NCBI GenBank assembly: GCA_028622995.1
Contig: JAJQJQ010000007.1
Span: forward strand, 5,022,001-5,086,000
From: Panagrolaimus kolymaensis
Taxonomy: Eukaryota > Nematoda > Chromadorea > Rhabditida > Panagrolaimidae
Length of the DNA: 64,000 bases
Direction of reading: 5' to 3'
Shown: piece by piece, positions 48,480-61,280 of the stretch
Position numbering within the stretch: position 1 is the first letter of the stretch
Layout: every line of letters begins with the position of its first letter
Made by a program: the position numbers and the translations under genes
The notes under the pieces: generated by a model
Seen by the model: the letters and a program-made list of their open reading frames with translations, nothing else
Databases searched by the model: none
Told to the model about the DNA's origin: nothing

Positions 48480-51400
48480 AGTTTAAACATGATTCAACTG
48501 TTTCAATAATAACATTGATAACCTTATCAATTGTTTTTTGACGTACGATATCGTCTGCTGCTATTTAAAGGCTAGGGCAACCTTTCTTTGTCATTTTGTC
48601 CTAATATTTTTTGAAGATTGTTTATCATTTTATGGGTTTGCGGATTGCACTCTTTTTGTCGACTTTTTATCCATTTGTGATCTTCAAAAGACTAAACTAT
48701 ATCTGTGGTATCGCCATTAAAGATTTTGCGCGGTTGTATCCCTTTTTTCATTTCATTTTTATGATTTATTGTTTGATAGAAATTTCCAATTTCATTAGGA
48801 GATTTAATAATTCAAATAATAGAAATAGTAAAATTCTTCAACATTAAGATTCCACATTTTTTTGTTATTACTTTTTCCTCCACATTCTTTCATTTACTAA
48901 TATTGTTTATTTTATTTTTCATTATTGATTTTTGATGTATTTTTTTCTTTTCGAAGAAACATTAGAAAAAAATTAAACCAAAAATACCATCTATGAAACT
49001 ATCGCCCTTTGTTTTTCCCAATTCTTTCTAAAGCAAAGCAAACAGCAACAAAAATAAAAAGCAACGTGCTTTCTTTCTATTTCTGCCTGAGGAAAATAAA
49101 AAGTGTAGTGCTATTGTTATTATTGCTGAGTCGTTCTCTTTATCGTCTCCGAAAATAAATAGAAAAAAGAAAATCCTAACATGAAGCGATGATGCTCGCA
49201 CTGACCACTAAATGAAACACCGCCACCACCTGTAATGTTCCTTTTTTCCCATTTTTTTTGCGGAGAAAAACGGAATAATTTTTCGTCTTTTTTTTCTTTT
49301 TGGTACAACAACTTTTTTCTTTCATTTTTGGTGCTGTTTTTAGTCGCCATCATTAAAGATAAAAATAATTTCACTTTTTTCATTTCCTTTCATAAACTTT
49401 TATAAGGGCTAAGATTAATTTTGCTTCTAAAAAAGCATGTTTTGATTAATTACTGTAATCTCTTAATCAGAGACGTGACTTTTTAATCTTTTTTTATAAC
49501 AATTATGCGAGTTAACCCGACTTTTAATCTTCATTACACAAAAAACTTGTACTTTTTTATATTATTCTTTTGAGATTCAAGTAGAGGTGAACCGAACTGG
49601 ATTCTTGACATGTCTTACAAAATATGTACATGCATAATCTATTCAGTCTCTTGCAACTTCAAGACCTCGAGTTAAATGCTTCCGTTTTTAATCCTCAACA
49701 AAAACTTTGGTAGTCGTCATGAATGTTATGCTTAAAAAGAGGGGAAAAATAAACATACTTTTAAGGGACTCAAAAAAATAATATTATTATTATTTCAAAA
49801 ATCTTGCCATATTTTTTTGATTCCAAAAATAGTCTTAATTTTATCAGTTGTTTGCTATTTTTTTGTTTAAGCTTTAAAGTTCAAATCTTTAAGAAATTTC
49901 ATGTTTTTTTCTCCTTAAAACTCACAAAATTTCAACAGTTTCCCATATCTGTAAAGATGTTGCTTACATTTTAAGCTTCTTAGTTGTTGACAGCATTGAT
50001 CATGTTTAGCATCGAATACAACAAAAATCAAAAAAATACAAAGGATAATATTTAATCAAGTGGTTGGCTGTTTTTCAACCACAATTTTTGTTTGCTTATT
50101 TAAAACCACAAAATTTTTTTATTTTAGTTTTGTTTTTTGCACACAAAAAAATAAATATCTAGCGCTTTTGTACGATTTTGCTTGAATTACCATAATTATA
50201 ACACGATCATCAATGTCTGTGTGGATGTGTGTGGTTGATTTGTAAACTTTCAAACCCATGGTTTTTGAAGGTGGAGGATTAGGCGCTAATCTAAAGTATT
50301 TTGAATTGTGTTTGGAGTTTCTTCCATTGGGAGAAAATTTATTTTGGAGTTTTAAATACAAACTTTTTCGAAACTCACGTTTTTCTAAACCTATAAAACC
50401 CATAGACTGTTGAACTTTTTTTATCATTATTGTTAGTTAAAATAGTCTCTTTTTACTATTCTCATAAATTCAAAGAATACCGTACCAGTCATTAAATTAA
50501 ATTATTGTCCATTAATTAAAGATGTGGCTCGTAAATAAAAGTAAGCATTTACTTTACAATTTTTTGCGCTTCCATATTAGTAGCTATATTTCTTAATTTC
50601 TTAATGTTTGATTACTTATAATAATAACACACCGACCTATTTTTTAACTTATCAGATGAACCATGTTTTTTTAGCTTTTACTTTTCTTTCAGTTGCTTAA
50701 TATAGATTTTATGTTATTGGCTCCGTTTTATGATGTCAGTTACCTTCATATGTTTACACGACTTTCTGCATCTTTATTTATTTTTATTTATCAAAACTAT
50801 ACACTTTTTAAAAACTTTCTAAAAATTTAGTACAATTTTTTTTTTTGCAATCAGCTATCTTTTTTATGATGGTCATTTGGTGGCTTGAAAACTTTTTGTT
50901 TTTTCATGAAATTATTTTTATCTTATCATTCTAAATTTGGCCATGCGCTTTTAAAAGAGGCTTAGAGGGAGGGCGGAAATGGATAGGTATCAAACTTGAA
51001 AAGAAAATGATATAAAAGGATTCTAAAAATAACGGTTTCCAACCATTTCTTTTGAAATTCAAAAGTAACAACGTTATAAAATTATTATTTGTTTGACCGC
51101 CTTTTTTCCTTTCATTTTCCTTTCTTCTCAATATGATTTTTGGGTGAAGAATATTTGTCAACTTTCTTTTCTTTTTTTCTTTGCTTATTTGATTGTGTAG
51201 CGATTCTTCCGGAAACTAGTTAGCTTGCTTATGATTTATATTTTTTCCCGTACGTCTTTTTTATGCGCGGGGATAGATTTTATATACCTTTTGTTGATCA
51301 ATGAAGCTTTTTTTAAAAGAAAAATAGTTTTTTTAAGATGTGGATTTTGTTTTTTTACTAAAAATAATGTTTCATCAACAAAAAGGATTCACTAAAACTA

Positions 51401-52018
51401 TAAATTATCAATCATGTGTTTAACACTCTCGTATGCAAAGTTACAGAATATACTCTTGCACGCGGCAAAAATTCTCCATATTTTTTATCTTTGATTGTCA
51501 AAGGACATCACCATAAACTCTTTTTATTTTTCACACAGTAACAAAAATAATTACTTTCCTTTTTTAGTTCCTCTTTTTTATGGAGTAATACTTTTTATCA
51601 ATCGTGTTTTGATTACGCTTATCTCTTTTTCATTCCTAAATAATAGGAAAACCAAAGCCACAACCTTCAGGTGCTTGTTTACGTTTACGTAAAAAATGCT
51701 AAAATGCTGTTCCTAAACCTTTTTTTACTTTTGGACCCTTAGGCAATTTAAAAATCTTTTAAATACAAACTTGATTTATTTTGATTGAATGCTTCATCTC
51801 ACTTATTTATTTTTCAAAGCCACGTTACCGCTGTAACATATACATACATACTGTGTTTTAACACTTTTTAGTTTGCTTCTTCCAATCTATCTTTTATTTT
51901 TTGAAACTTTCATGGCATATCAGAAGTTTTGTAAAATTTGTTTTTATGCTTATAGGCGTTTATCCTTCGTGATTTCTTTTATTTTTAAAGATTTGTCTAA
52001 GAATTTTTTTATTTATAG
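48480..52018. other. Long noncoding interval upstream of the TBC gene
   Basis: No convincing exon. The minus-strand frame at 50119-50427 has balanced amino-acid composition but no flanking splice or start context that I trust. Otherwise T-rich low-complexity DNA. It is either intergenic or a large first intron of the TBC gene. Confidence 0.45.
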
Positions 52019-52023
52019 TTATT

Positions 52024-55000
52024 ATGTCTTCGAAAATATTTGTATCACAACAATCTGAAGAAATTCTTCGTGTAATTAGTCCATCGACAACGATGACTTC
52101 TTCAATGACATCAGCAGCGATCGATAAAAAATATAAGAAATTTGGATCAAAATCCGTTGAAGTTGAAACATTTCCGTCAGCGGCACAAAGAAAATCATCA
52201 GGATTAGTAAATGTCGGTATATGCCAATTTTCAATGTCACATTATTATGAGAGTAATGATTTTTATGATGAAAATGATATCATTAATGTTAGTGAAAAAC
52301 CACCACTTCGTCATTTTAACTCTGCCGATTCCGCCATCACAGTCGATTCAAATGGAAGTGGTAGTGGAAGTGGAAGCGATTTAGATGAATTTTATTCATC
52401 TGTAAGCTCATCAGAAGGAAAAGTTATTCGTCGATTACCTCGTCAATCGGCAGTTGATTTAGAAAATAGCCGAAATAATTCAATTACTGTAGATCGGTCG
52501 TTTTCGGTTGATTCGGGTTATATTGATGAATTCCGTATGTCGGAAGATGCATCAAATGATCTTCGACAAGCAGGAAAACTTGCGAAAGCATGGGTTAAAC
52601 GAAATGAATTTCGTAAACGAGTTGAAAGTGGAAGCTCATATGATTTAGCAGAAAATATTAAACAAAAAATTCAATATGTAAGTGTGGGAATGTGTAATTT
52701 ATTTTCAAAGTTATGGCTTATTGTGTGCATTTAATTCTAATTTTTCATGGCCTTTTTTGAATTAAATATTGCATTTCTGAGTGCCTATCTCGCAAGAGTG
52801 CATTCAGAAATTTAAAAAAAACATCGGGATTGAGTATTACTTTTTAAAGAAAGGGAAAGTAAAAAATACGCAATTGAATGCCTTTTGTTCCATTTAAACT
52901 AGTTTTTCTTTAATTGTTAATTTAATGAATTTTTTTAGGTAAAAAAATTTATTCGAAATAATGATTGGCCTGTTTCACATGAAATTCGTTCTGATATCTG
53001 GAAAGTATTATGTCAAAATAAAGATTTTAATGTTCATAAACGACTTTATACTGAACAACTTGAAGATTTAACAAGATCTGGAGGTAAATTTTAAATTTTC
53101 TTACTCTAACTTTAATTGTTATATATTTTTTTAGTAAAAGCATTAACTCCACTTTGTCTCTCTTTTGATGGTATTGTAGTTCATGATCATGGTTTAAAAG
53201 AACAAGGTGCTGTTACGTTACAAAGATTGTTGATTGTTGTTGAATGTGTTCGACCTGAAATTCGTTACGTTCCTGTAAGTTTTTTTATTTTTATTGCAAA
53301 ATTTGCAACAATGTTTGAACTTAAAAGAAATTAAAATAGGCTCATTTTTTCAAATCAAACTTTTAAAAATCTAGTATATCTGTTTTGAAAACGTGCGATT
53401 GACCTACATTTTTTTTCGCCTTGTCTAAATAGAAAAAAATTTATAAAAACTTTTTTGCTGCGCATAAAAGCGTGCAATAACGCGTTGTTCATCCATGGAA
53501 AAGCGATGGATAAGCTGTCAAAAAATTTTGTGAGTGAAACGAGGGTGGAAAAACTAGTTTAATTAAACGTTATGTTTTACGCATTCGGGAAGTATTTGCA
53601 AAAAAAAAAAGAGTTTCACGTAGACTTTGCAGAAAAATAAATTGGTGAGAAAAAAACAGCTCGAATCTATTTTAGTGTCGAAGGATCATAGATTTTCTAA
53701 ACTTTTGCTTAAATTTTTAAAGGTTTTGTGCACCCTTTTTGGTAAATGATTCATTATTGTGTGGTTTTTTAAAAAATGTCATCAAGCACATGCTTTTTAA
53801 TGTTTCAAAAAACTTTTAATATTTTACCATTATTTTGCCTTAATAAATTTTGATTTTTAAACTGTTAGTTACAAACAATATTAACAGTAAAATCATCTCG
53901 TTTTTTTATTCTAACGCTAGTATTTAAAAATTTTTTTTAACCATCATCAAAAAAATTCAAGCGATCGAATCGAAAAAAATTTTTAAAGGCGCTGGTGGTG
54001 ATTCAGAAGCACTCAATTGGTATTTATTTTATTTTTCGCTTTGCTTTTTGAGCATTTTAAAAATGGCATAAAAAGACATTGGAATTTTATAATTTAATTT
54101 TTGACCATACTCATAAGATTTTGTATTAAAATAGCGTTTTATAGATTTTGTATCCATTGTGTTCCATGTTTCTCCATTACATGGGAGCAGAAGAAACTTT
54201 CGCATGCGTTATGAGATTATTATCACAAGGTAATGGATTTATGCTTCAATCTGAAGTTGCTGTGTACGCTTCATCTCATACAATTTTGGCATTATTAAAG
54301 AAACACAAGGTATGTCTATTAAATACAATAATCATTAACAATGTTTATTTTTAGAAAAAGGTTTATAACCATTTGAAATCTCGAATTGGCACCAATGATG
54401 ATGATAAACTTGCTGAAGTTTTTAGTAATTGGGCATCATGGATATTCAAATATTTACCATTCCAATATTTAGTTAGAGTGATTGATTGTTTCTTAGTTGA
54501 AGGTTTGTTTTCTTTTTTTATTATATCAAAAAAAGTAATCATACTTTATTGAAATTCTCGTTGCTTTTATTTACAATTATTTATTTTAGGTCACAAAATG
54601 TTGCTTCGTGTTGTATTAGCTCTTACTTATGTTTGGTACAAAGAAAAAGGAAAGCAATCACTTCCATCAAATTATAATTCCAAATCCGTTGATGAAAAAC
54701 TTGCTTTCGTGAAAGACGAAATCATCCAAGTTATTCAAGATGTTCCTATTTCAATTTCAACTTTACTTGACATTTGCATTTCAATAAGAAATTTCAAATT
54801 TTCAACAGTTCAAAGACTTCAATCAGATTTTGAAGCAAAGGTTTGTTTGATTGACGATTTTTTTTTGAATTGGATATTAGCATTTGGAGAGATGACGGAT
54901 ATTTTGGCAAAATGTTTGAAGCAAAAAAGCTTGCAAACTTGTAAATTTCAAATCTTCAAATTGTTCATTTGCAAAACTCTTGTCTTCTAAATATTTGTTG

Positions 55001-55713
55001 ATAAAATAATAATCTTCTTTATTTTAGCATCGAGATAAGATTAACTTGGAAAGATCTTTGAAACAACAATTTAGTCCCTCAAGGACGATGTATACACAAG
55101 TCTTTTCTTCATGCATTATTGATTCTGAAGTTGCTAGTGAATTAATGAGTGCTCTTCCAAACCGATTCCAACTTGAAACTCCTGCTCTTCTCTTCAGATT
55201 ATCCGAAAATGGTGTATCTTTCACTCAACTATGGAATTCGTAAGTGTTTCTTTTTGTATGTGAATTTACTTTAATGCGCACATTTTTAGAATTGATCATG
55301 CTGAACAAACTTTAATAATAATCAAAACAACAAGGGATGAAGTCTTTGGTGCATATTGTAGCGCTTCATGGTCTGAAAGAAAGGATGTTCGTGAAAGAAC
55401 AAGATCTCGTTATTTTGGAACTGGTGAAAGTTTTGTTTGGTATACTGATAAAGATATCGGACTTCCAATTATTTATCGATGGGCTGGACAATCAAGCGAT
55501 CATCCAGAAGATTGCCCTCAAATGTTTATGACTGCTGGTGATCGACTTATGATTATTGGAAGCAGCGGTGGTGACGCTATTTCAATTCGTGAACAATTAA
55601 CCGATGGTCTCAGCTATGCTTGTGATACGTTTGCTTCGCCTCCACTTGTCAAAGATAATGCTTTTGAAATTGCTGAATTGGAAGTCTTCAATGTTGTTAG
55701 CAGTATCGATTAA
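52024..55713 (+). CDS. tbc-7: TBC1D24-like protein (TBC plus TLDc domains)
   Basis: A membrane-traffic regulator with a Rab-GAP-type TBC domain and a C-terminal TLDc domain. Eight exons join in frame: 52024-52677, 52939-53083, 53135-53274, 54145-54309, 54355-54502, 54590-54840, 55028-55239, 55290-55713, giving 712 residues. The first 190 residues are Ser-rich and acidic. The TBC region runs from IRNNDWPVSHEIRSDIWKVLC to LPFQYLVRVIDCFLVEGHKMLLRV. The TLDc part includes TLIIIKTTRDEVFGAYCSASW, YFGTGESFVW and ACDTFASPPLVKDNAFEIAELEV. The usual arginine-finger motif (IxxDxxR) is not visible; the corresponding stretch is LSFDGIVVHDHGL, as expected for TBC1D24-type proteins. A splice acceptor ends 5 nt before the ATG. 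The 870-nt third intron contains nothing I recognise. The symbol is by analogy. Confidence 0.9.
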
Positions 55714-56904
55714 TACATAATGTAATCAACTTTCTTTCATATTAGCTTAGTACCTTTCTTTCACTCCATTATTACAAAATTGTTTTATTCACTTGATTAC
55801 TATTTCAGATATACCAATAGTTTTCGTGTGTCTTACTTTCCTTGTTCTTTTATCTCTCGTGCATGTTATTTCTATGCCGCTTCAATGTCTTCTTCGATGC
55901 TAGTCCATGCTGTTCAAAATGTTCTCGGTTATTACTTCTTTTTATCTTAGAAACATGACTGCATTTTTCTCCTGAATCTTTTGGATATTTTTCATTCGTT
56001 GCTTTATTTATTACATCTTTTTCTTTGTCCAAATTGATTCATTTGCACAGTATTTTTTCTTTGTTTGCTCATTTAATTAATTGCATTTTATTATTGTATC
56101 ACTTTGTCTTGTAAATTTTTTACTTTTGCCATGTCTTAATTTAAAAAAAACTTGTGTACACATTTTTCTAGTTTTGTTAGATTTGCTTCTTATCTTTGAC
56201 ACTCTTCTAAGTCGGAGTTTAATTAATCGTCACAAATAGTTTAATCTTATGTTTTAATTGCATAAAAAAATTTAGCAAAATTTGCAATAATAAATAATTT
56301 GCTAATAATTTGTTTTACCACACAAAACAGAATGTGATTTTAAGCCAGCAGCACGGAAATACGATTTCATTTCTAACAAATGTTACTTTTTTTCCGTTTA
56401 TAATTGATGATGTCGATTATATGTAATTTTTCGATTATCTCCTCATAAGCTCTTCTCTACTAACATGAATCCAGAATCAATTAGATTTGTTGTAGCCATG
56501 GCTCCAAAGCTGCAGTATCTTCCACCAACAACAACAAAAATTATTTATGGCCAAATTTTCCACCTTGCTTATATTTATTGTTTTAATGATTATTTTACAT
56601 GCTGAATTTTAATATGAATGCTAAATTGGAGGTTAGGTGGTTATTACAGCATAATTGAATGAACATGATGGGGTTTTTTGAAAAATTATTTATGGTTTGT
56701 AAGGCAATTGAAGTGAGTCCTTGAAACCATAGTCGAGTCTTTTTTTTCTAACTTTTATGAAGCTAAATTTTGGCGTTTTGATATAACTGCCACAGTTTGC
56801 ATGGAATACATATTTTTAAAGATAAAAAAGTCCAGACTTTAAAGTTTGAGAGTACATCTTTTATTTTCTTCCCTACTTTAATTTATAAATTTGTAATTAT
56901 GTTT
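55714..56904. other. Spacer between the TBC and DMAP1 genes
   Basis: AT-rich noncoding sequence between two genes on the same strand. No frame, repeat or RNA gene was recognised. Confidence 0.5.
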
Positions 56905-58566
56905 ATGTCTGATGCCAAAGACATCCTTGGACTTGGAACCAAAGAAGAATCAGCTTCTTCTCAAACACCTAAATCAAAAAGCGGAAAAGTGAGTGATAGT
57001 TTAATTATGTACCACCATCTTGTATGAATGATATTTTAGCAAACTAAAAGGAAACGGAATTCTAAAGGCATTGATTCATCCAATCAAGCTCATAAATCAT
57101 CGAATGTTGAAATTGAAACATTGGAAGAATCACGAAAGAAGGTATTTATTATTATTAGAAGAAGATTTGAACTTATTAAATCTTTTTAGTTTGGTAAAAA
57201 ACCTGTTCGAAAATGGACTATCGAAGAATTTACTAACTCGGCTCGAACCGATGATTTGAAACTTTCACATTGGAAGCGTGCTGGTTCAAGCTCTGAAGGT
57301 TATCCCTTTGCATTTTTAAATAAGAGAGAACCCATTCCTCATTGCGAAGAGTCGAAGTACAAATTTTTAAAAACAAGTGATTGGACGAAAGAAGAAACAG
57401 ATGAAATGCTACAAATGGCAAGCGATTACTACCTTAAGTGAGCTAACTGTTATAATATTATCGAAAACAATCAATTTTTTTTAGTTGGGCAGTTGTGGCT
57501 GATAGATTTGAATTTAATGGTAAAATACGGACTATCAATGAAATAAAAGCGAGATATTTTGAAATTGAAGATGCTGTAAATCTTTTAAATGGATCTAAAG
57601 AAGAATTGGTTAACTTTAATTTAGAAGAAGATAACAAAAGAAAAAAGGCCCTTAATTTCTGGCTTTCTCGATCTGAGGAAGATATTGAAAAGGATGAGGA
57701 AGCGATAAAAGAAGTGGAAAAGTTTCGAAAAGCCTTACTGGAAGAAGAACAAAAACATTATGAAGAAAAGTTTGCAGCTTCAGATATTAATCGACTTTCT
57801 CAAGAAGATATTACAAATTTTGCTTTAACCTCTCAACCTATTCCTAAAGCAACTTTAGTTCCAGGAACTTATATGGCTTCAGAACTTCCTGAACTTTCAC
57901 TAGGTTCAAATAAATCATCACAACCATTAATCAGAGCAGTGAACTATCATATCGCCGAAAGAGTTGCTTTAGTTCGTGGAAGACCATATCAAACATTTTT
58001 GAATCAGCGAGTTGCTGAAAATCAAATTAAATTTCAAAGTCGCCTTCATCAAATTAGCGAACTTAAAGGTGCTTTAATTGCCGTAAATCAACGATATGAA
58101 AAATTATCCAAGGTTGCGAGTGCTAATGGAAAATCAATGGTAAATTTATAGTAAATTTTTTATGATAATAACTCAAAATATTTAGCCTCCACTCCCTAAA
58201 AAATGTACACCTGCATATTTTTCTGAACCACGAAAAGGTGAAATTAGCCAATTTGTTGATTCACTGTATTCAATCATTCCTCCAACCAAGCCTATTCCCA
58301 ACTGTACTCAACTAAATGAAGATGAAAAATTGATTAGAATTCCGAGTGTTAATATCATTTATCCAAAAGATATTTGTCGCACTCGTCGATCTACCTCAGG
58401 GATGGCTGCTGAACGAGATCGATTTAGCCCTCCACCTACTGGAGCTCAACATACTCCTAAAACTCCATCAACACCTTCCGTAACAGCAACAACAACAACA
58501 CCAGGAATTATAACACAAGCACGTCGCTCAAGCCGTCATTCAACTAATAGCAAAAACAACGGCTAA
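56905..58566 (+). CDS. ekl-4: DMAP1 homologue (TIP60/NuA4 and SWR1 complex subunit)
   Basis: A nuclear chromatin subunit (DMAP1, yeast Swc4) of histone acetyltransferase and H2A.Z-exchange complexes. Five exons join in frame: 56905-56988, 57040-57141, 57190-57437, 57485-58139, 58186-58566, giving 489 residues. The start [11 protein letters not shown] matches the conserved DMAP1 N-terminus; an upstream in-frame ATG at 56899 gives two more residues. Residues about 75-110 contain [16 protein letters not shown] then [13 protein letters not shown]/Myb-like domain follows ([42 protein letters not shown]). A long charged helix ([20 protein letters not shown]) and a Pro/Thr-rich tail complete it. The symbol is by analogy with the nematode gene. 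Confidence 0.92.
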
Positions 58567-58656
58567 ATTCTTTTACAATTTAATTTATTTTTCTTGAATT
58601 TTCGAAAATTCTTTTTCCAATTTTTGTTATTACATTTACTATTATACAAGAGCTTT

Positions 58657-58679
58657 GGGGCCCACCTTCGGTGGTCCCT
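58657..58679. repeat. Hairpin class 2 (CCACC/GGTGG), copy 1
   Basis: Inner stem CCACC/GGTGG with loop TTC, a C x T mismatch, then an outer stem GGGG/CCCT with three G-C pairs and a G-T. A second copy is at 62010-62032 and is preceded by GGTAGACAAG. After both copies related sequence (AAACACTTTTCGAAAAC) follows. Same architecture as the class 1 hairpin but with different inner base pairs. Confidence 0.8.
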
Positions 58680-58909
58680 CGTAACATTTTTATCAACAAA
58701 AATAAACACTTTTCGAAAACAAACATAACACTTTTCATCGACAAAAATAGCGTTTAGGGAATTTTTTTGTTTTAGAAAAGGATGAAAAAAGGGAGATGTT
58801 TAAGGGATAATATTTTATGGTCAATTGTGTGTGAGTAGTAGAAAAAGATGGGGTTTTTTTTAAATGGTAGACGTGTATCTGAAAGAGAACCTAAACCCAA
58901 CCCTTTTTT

Positions 58910-60230
58910 TACTTTTTAAAATATCTTATCATTTATTAAAACAACTTCAACTTCCAACATTTCAAAACGCGCAAACATGGAATTCCGTATGGCGCCCAAA
59001 TTTTAACCACAGTTTTAATGTAATTCATTTTATTTTCACATGTTTGAAATCAACATATTAAAATACCTTTACATATGAACATTCATTCCATTTCTTTACC
59101 AAAGTCCCACTACATTTAATAATTCTTTGGGTTGCTTACATCAAATTTAAATACCTTTCTAATTGGGCTTCGCCCCCAACGCAAGCGTAACTTCTCATAG
59201 AAACCACAGCGGTTCCCGATTTGAGCCTTCTTGCCCATCTTTCATGTTCATCCTTTCAGTTTCCAAGCATATCCTTCGTACCATAACTTCCTTTTCGAAA
59301 TTATTAATGGGCCCTACGGTCCCCATCCCATCCATTTTCAATGCTTCCATTCCCAATTATTTCACTTCCAAAAACATTATTTTTTAATTGGCAACATTTT
59401 GTTTTTTCTCGTATTTCATGCTTACGTTATACACCTTCGTTATCGCCCTTTCGATGCCCATCTTCATTACTCGATTATTAACTTTACTTATTTCCAAAAA
59501 CATGATTGAAATTAATTTTTTCTAAATCTCCTCAAACTACACCAAATTACACTATCCACTTTATTTTCCTTGTCTAAAAATCTTCAAAACCGCGCTTTTC
59601 TTTTAACACCCTCAAGCAAACCATCACATCGTGCGCCATTATTTCTACTGAGCTAAATGAAGGCTGAGCATATCTTATCATTAACTAAAACATTTTAAAG
59701 TGTACAAACATGCAATTCATTAAGGGGGCCCAATTTTAATCACGACTTTAATATAATGCAACTCCTGTTCATATCTCTGCGATAAACATTTTAAAATTAT
59801 CCAACATAAGCGAAACGTTTTATTCCCTTTCTTTACTAAAGTCCCGCTAATATAAATAATTCTTCGAGGTTGCTTACATAAAATTATAAAAGCTTTCAAT
59901 TTGGGCTTCGCCCCGAACGAAAATTTAGCTTCGCATTTATTTTTACATATTGAGGGTTTCGGTTTAAACATTCTGGCTCATCTCTCATGTTCATCCTTTC
60001 CGCTTCCATCCGTACCTCTCTTTACCTTCATTCCATTTTCAAAATTACCGTTAGACCTCCGGCTTCATCCCATCCATCTACAATACTTCCATTTCTATCT
60101 CACTTCAAAAAATTATTTAAATCACGCATTTCATTTAACACCCTCCGGCAAACCATCTCATCATGCGCAATTACTTTGTCAACCATAACCGCTCTCATTC
60201 TTATCAAACTACAGTAAAACATCTCGAAAA
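58910..60230. repeat. Two degenerate copies of a roughly 740-bp repeat
   Basis: Segments near 58915-59300 and 59667-60020 align over their length. Shared landmarks in order are TATCTTATCATT, AACATG then AATTC, a CCCAATTTTAA-like piece, TTTCTTTAC(C/T)AAAGTCCC, AATAATTCTT, GTTGCTTACAT, the hairpin GGGCTTCGCCC (59165 and 59906) and CATGTTCATCCTTTC. Identity looks moderate, so this is an older tandem duplication than the copies further right. Confidence 0.7.
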
Positions 60231-60239
60231 GAAAATTCA

Positions 60240-60540
60240 CGTTTCCAAAAAAGTGCGCGCTTTCACTTTCATCACTCACAAAAGAGAAACATTCGCGTCG
60301 AGAGTTTTTTCGATTATGCAAATTTAAAATGCATGTCCTGGTCGACCATCTCGTTTCCGATAAACGAAATTCACATATTCGTAATCAGCGTAAAAAACTG
60401 CATAGGACGTGCTAGACACATTTTCATTCGCATGGGGCCGTCAAATCTACAAACAAACATACATTCTCGCTTTATATAGGTAGACAAGAAATATGAAGGG
60501 GCCTGCCTACGGCAGTCCCCACACCTTACACTTTTTCATT
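60240..60540. repeat. Leader module type B, copy 1
   Basis: This module contains GAGAAACATTCGCGTC, TTTTTTCGATTATGCAAATTT, CTCGTTTCCGATAAACGAAA, ATTCGTAATCAGCGTAAAAA and GCATAGGACGTGCTAGACAC, then TATAGGTAGACAAG and the class 1 hairpin at 60498-60520. A close second copy is at about 62270-62580. The octamer ATGCAAAT is shared with type A modules. Confidence 0.8.
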
Positions 60541-60974
60541 TTTACAATTACATCGGGCCCTCATCTCGTCTTCCTACTTACATCCCCTACGGGGAGGTCT
60601 ACCTGCGGAAGCCCTCCCATTTTACATTACGTCAATTCATATTTAAAAAATGGCCCTACGGGCCACACAACCCAAACCCAGGTTCCATTCAAATTCAAAT
60701 TTATTACTGCGATTAAGCACCACAGGCCCTTCGGGCCTCATCTTACAGGTCCTATGAACACATCGAGATTCATCTCGACATTCATTTTAAATTTTACTTA
60801 GGCCCTGCGGGCCTCATTTCCCATTTTCATCTTCCAAAATCGATCCTTATTTAAAAAATACACAAAAATAACATTTTCATTAAACATCCTCCAGCACCTC
60901 CACACATACATGCACCACCAAATCCACCAAATATGCATTCTTTCAAAACCACTATAAAAAATCACACAACGAAA

Positions 60975-61280
60975 TTCACCTTCAAAAAGCAAACGACAAA
61001 GAGCTCGCTTTCTCCCTTTCATCAAACACAAAGAGAAACATTCGCGTTAAGAATTTTTTCAATATGCAAATTTTCAAACCTCCATTACATATGCATATCT
61101 CTTTAGCCGAAGCTCGAGACCCACATTTTCAGAATCAGCACACAAAACTACATCAGACTGTACAATCACATTTTCAAAAAACAGGGGACAACCCACAAAC
61201 AGACAGACATAGGCAATTCAATTTATAAGGGTAGACAAGATATATGAAGGGGCCTGCCTACGGCAGTCCCCACACTTTAC
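60975..61280. repeat. Leader module type A, copy 1
   Basis: Landmarks: AGAGCTCGCTTTCTCCCTTT, GAGAAACATTCGCGTTAAG, TTTTTTCAATATGCAAATTT, GCCGAAGCTCGAGACCCACA, AATCAGC, ACAAACAGACAGAC, GGGTAGACAAG, then the class 1 hairpin at 61249-61271. Further copies start near 61733 (ending in a class 2 hairpin), 63050 and 63858 (cut by the window end). The module is a diverged relative of type B: both share GAGAAACATTCGCGT, ATGCAAATTT and AATCAGCGT-like blocks in the same order. Confidence 0.8.
61249..61271. repeat. Hairpin class 1 (CTGCC/GGCAG)
   Basis: Outer stem GGGG/CCCC, a C x T mismatch, inner stem CTGCC/GGCAG, loop TAC. Four identical 23-nt copies occur at 60498, 61249, 62537 and 63332, always about 10-20 nt after GGTAGACAAG and followed by CACAC or CACACC and TTACA. 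The conservation is far higher than that of the surrounding sequence. Confidence 0.88.
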
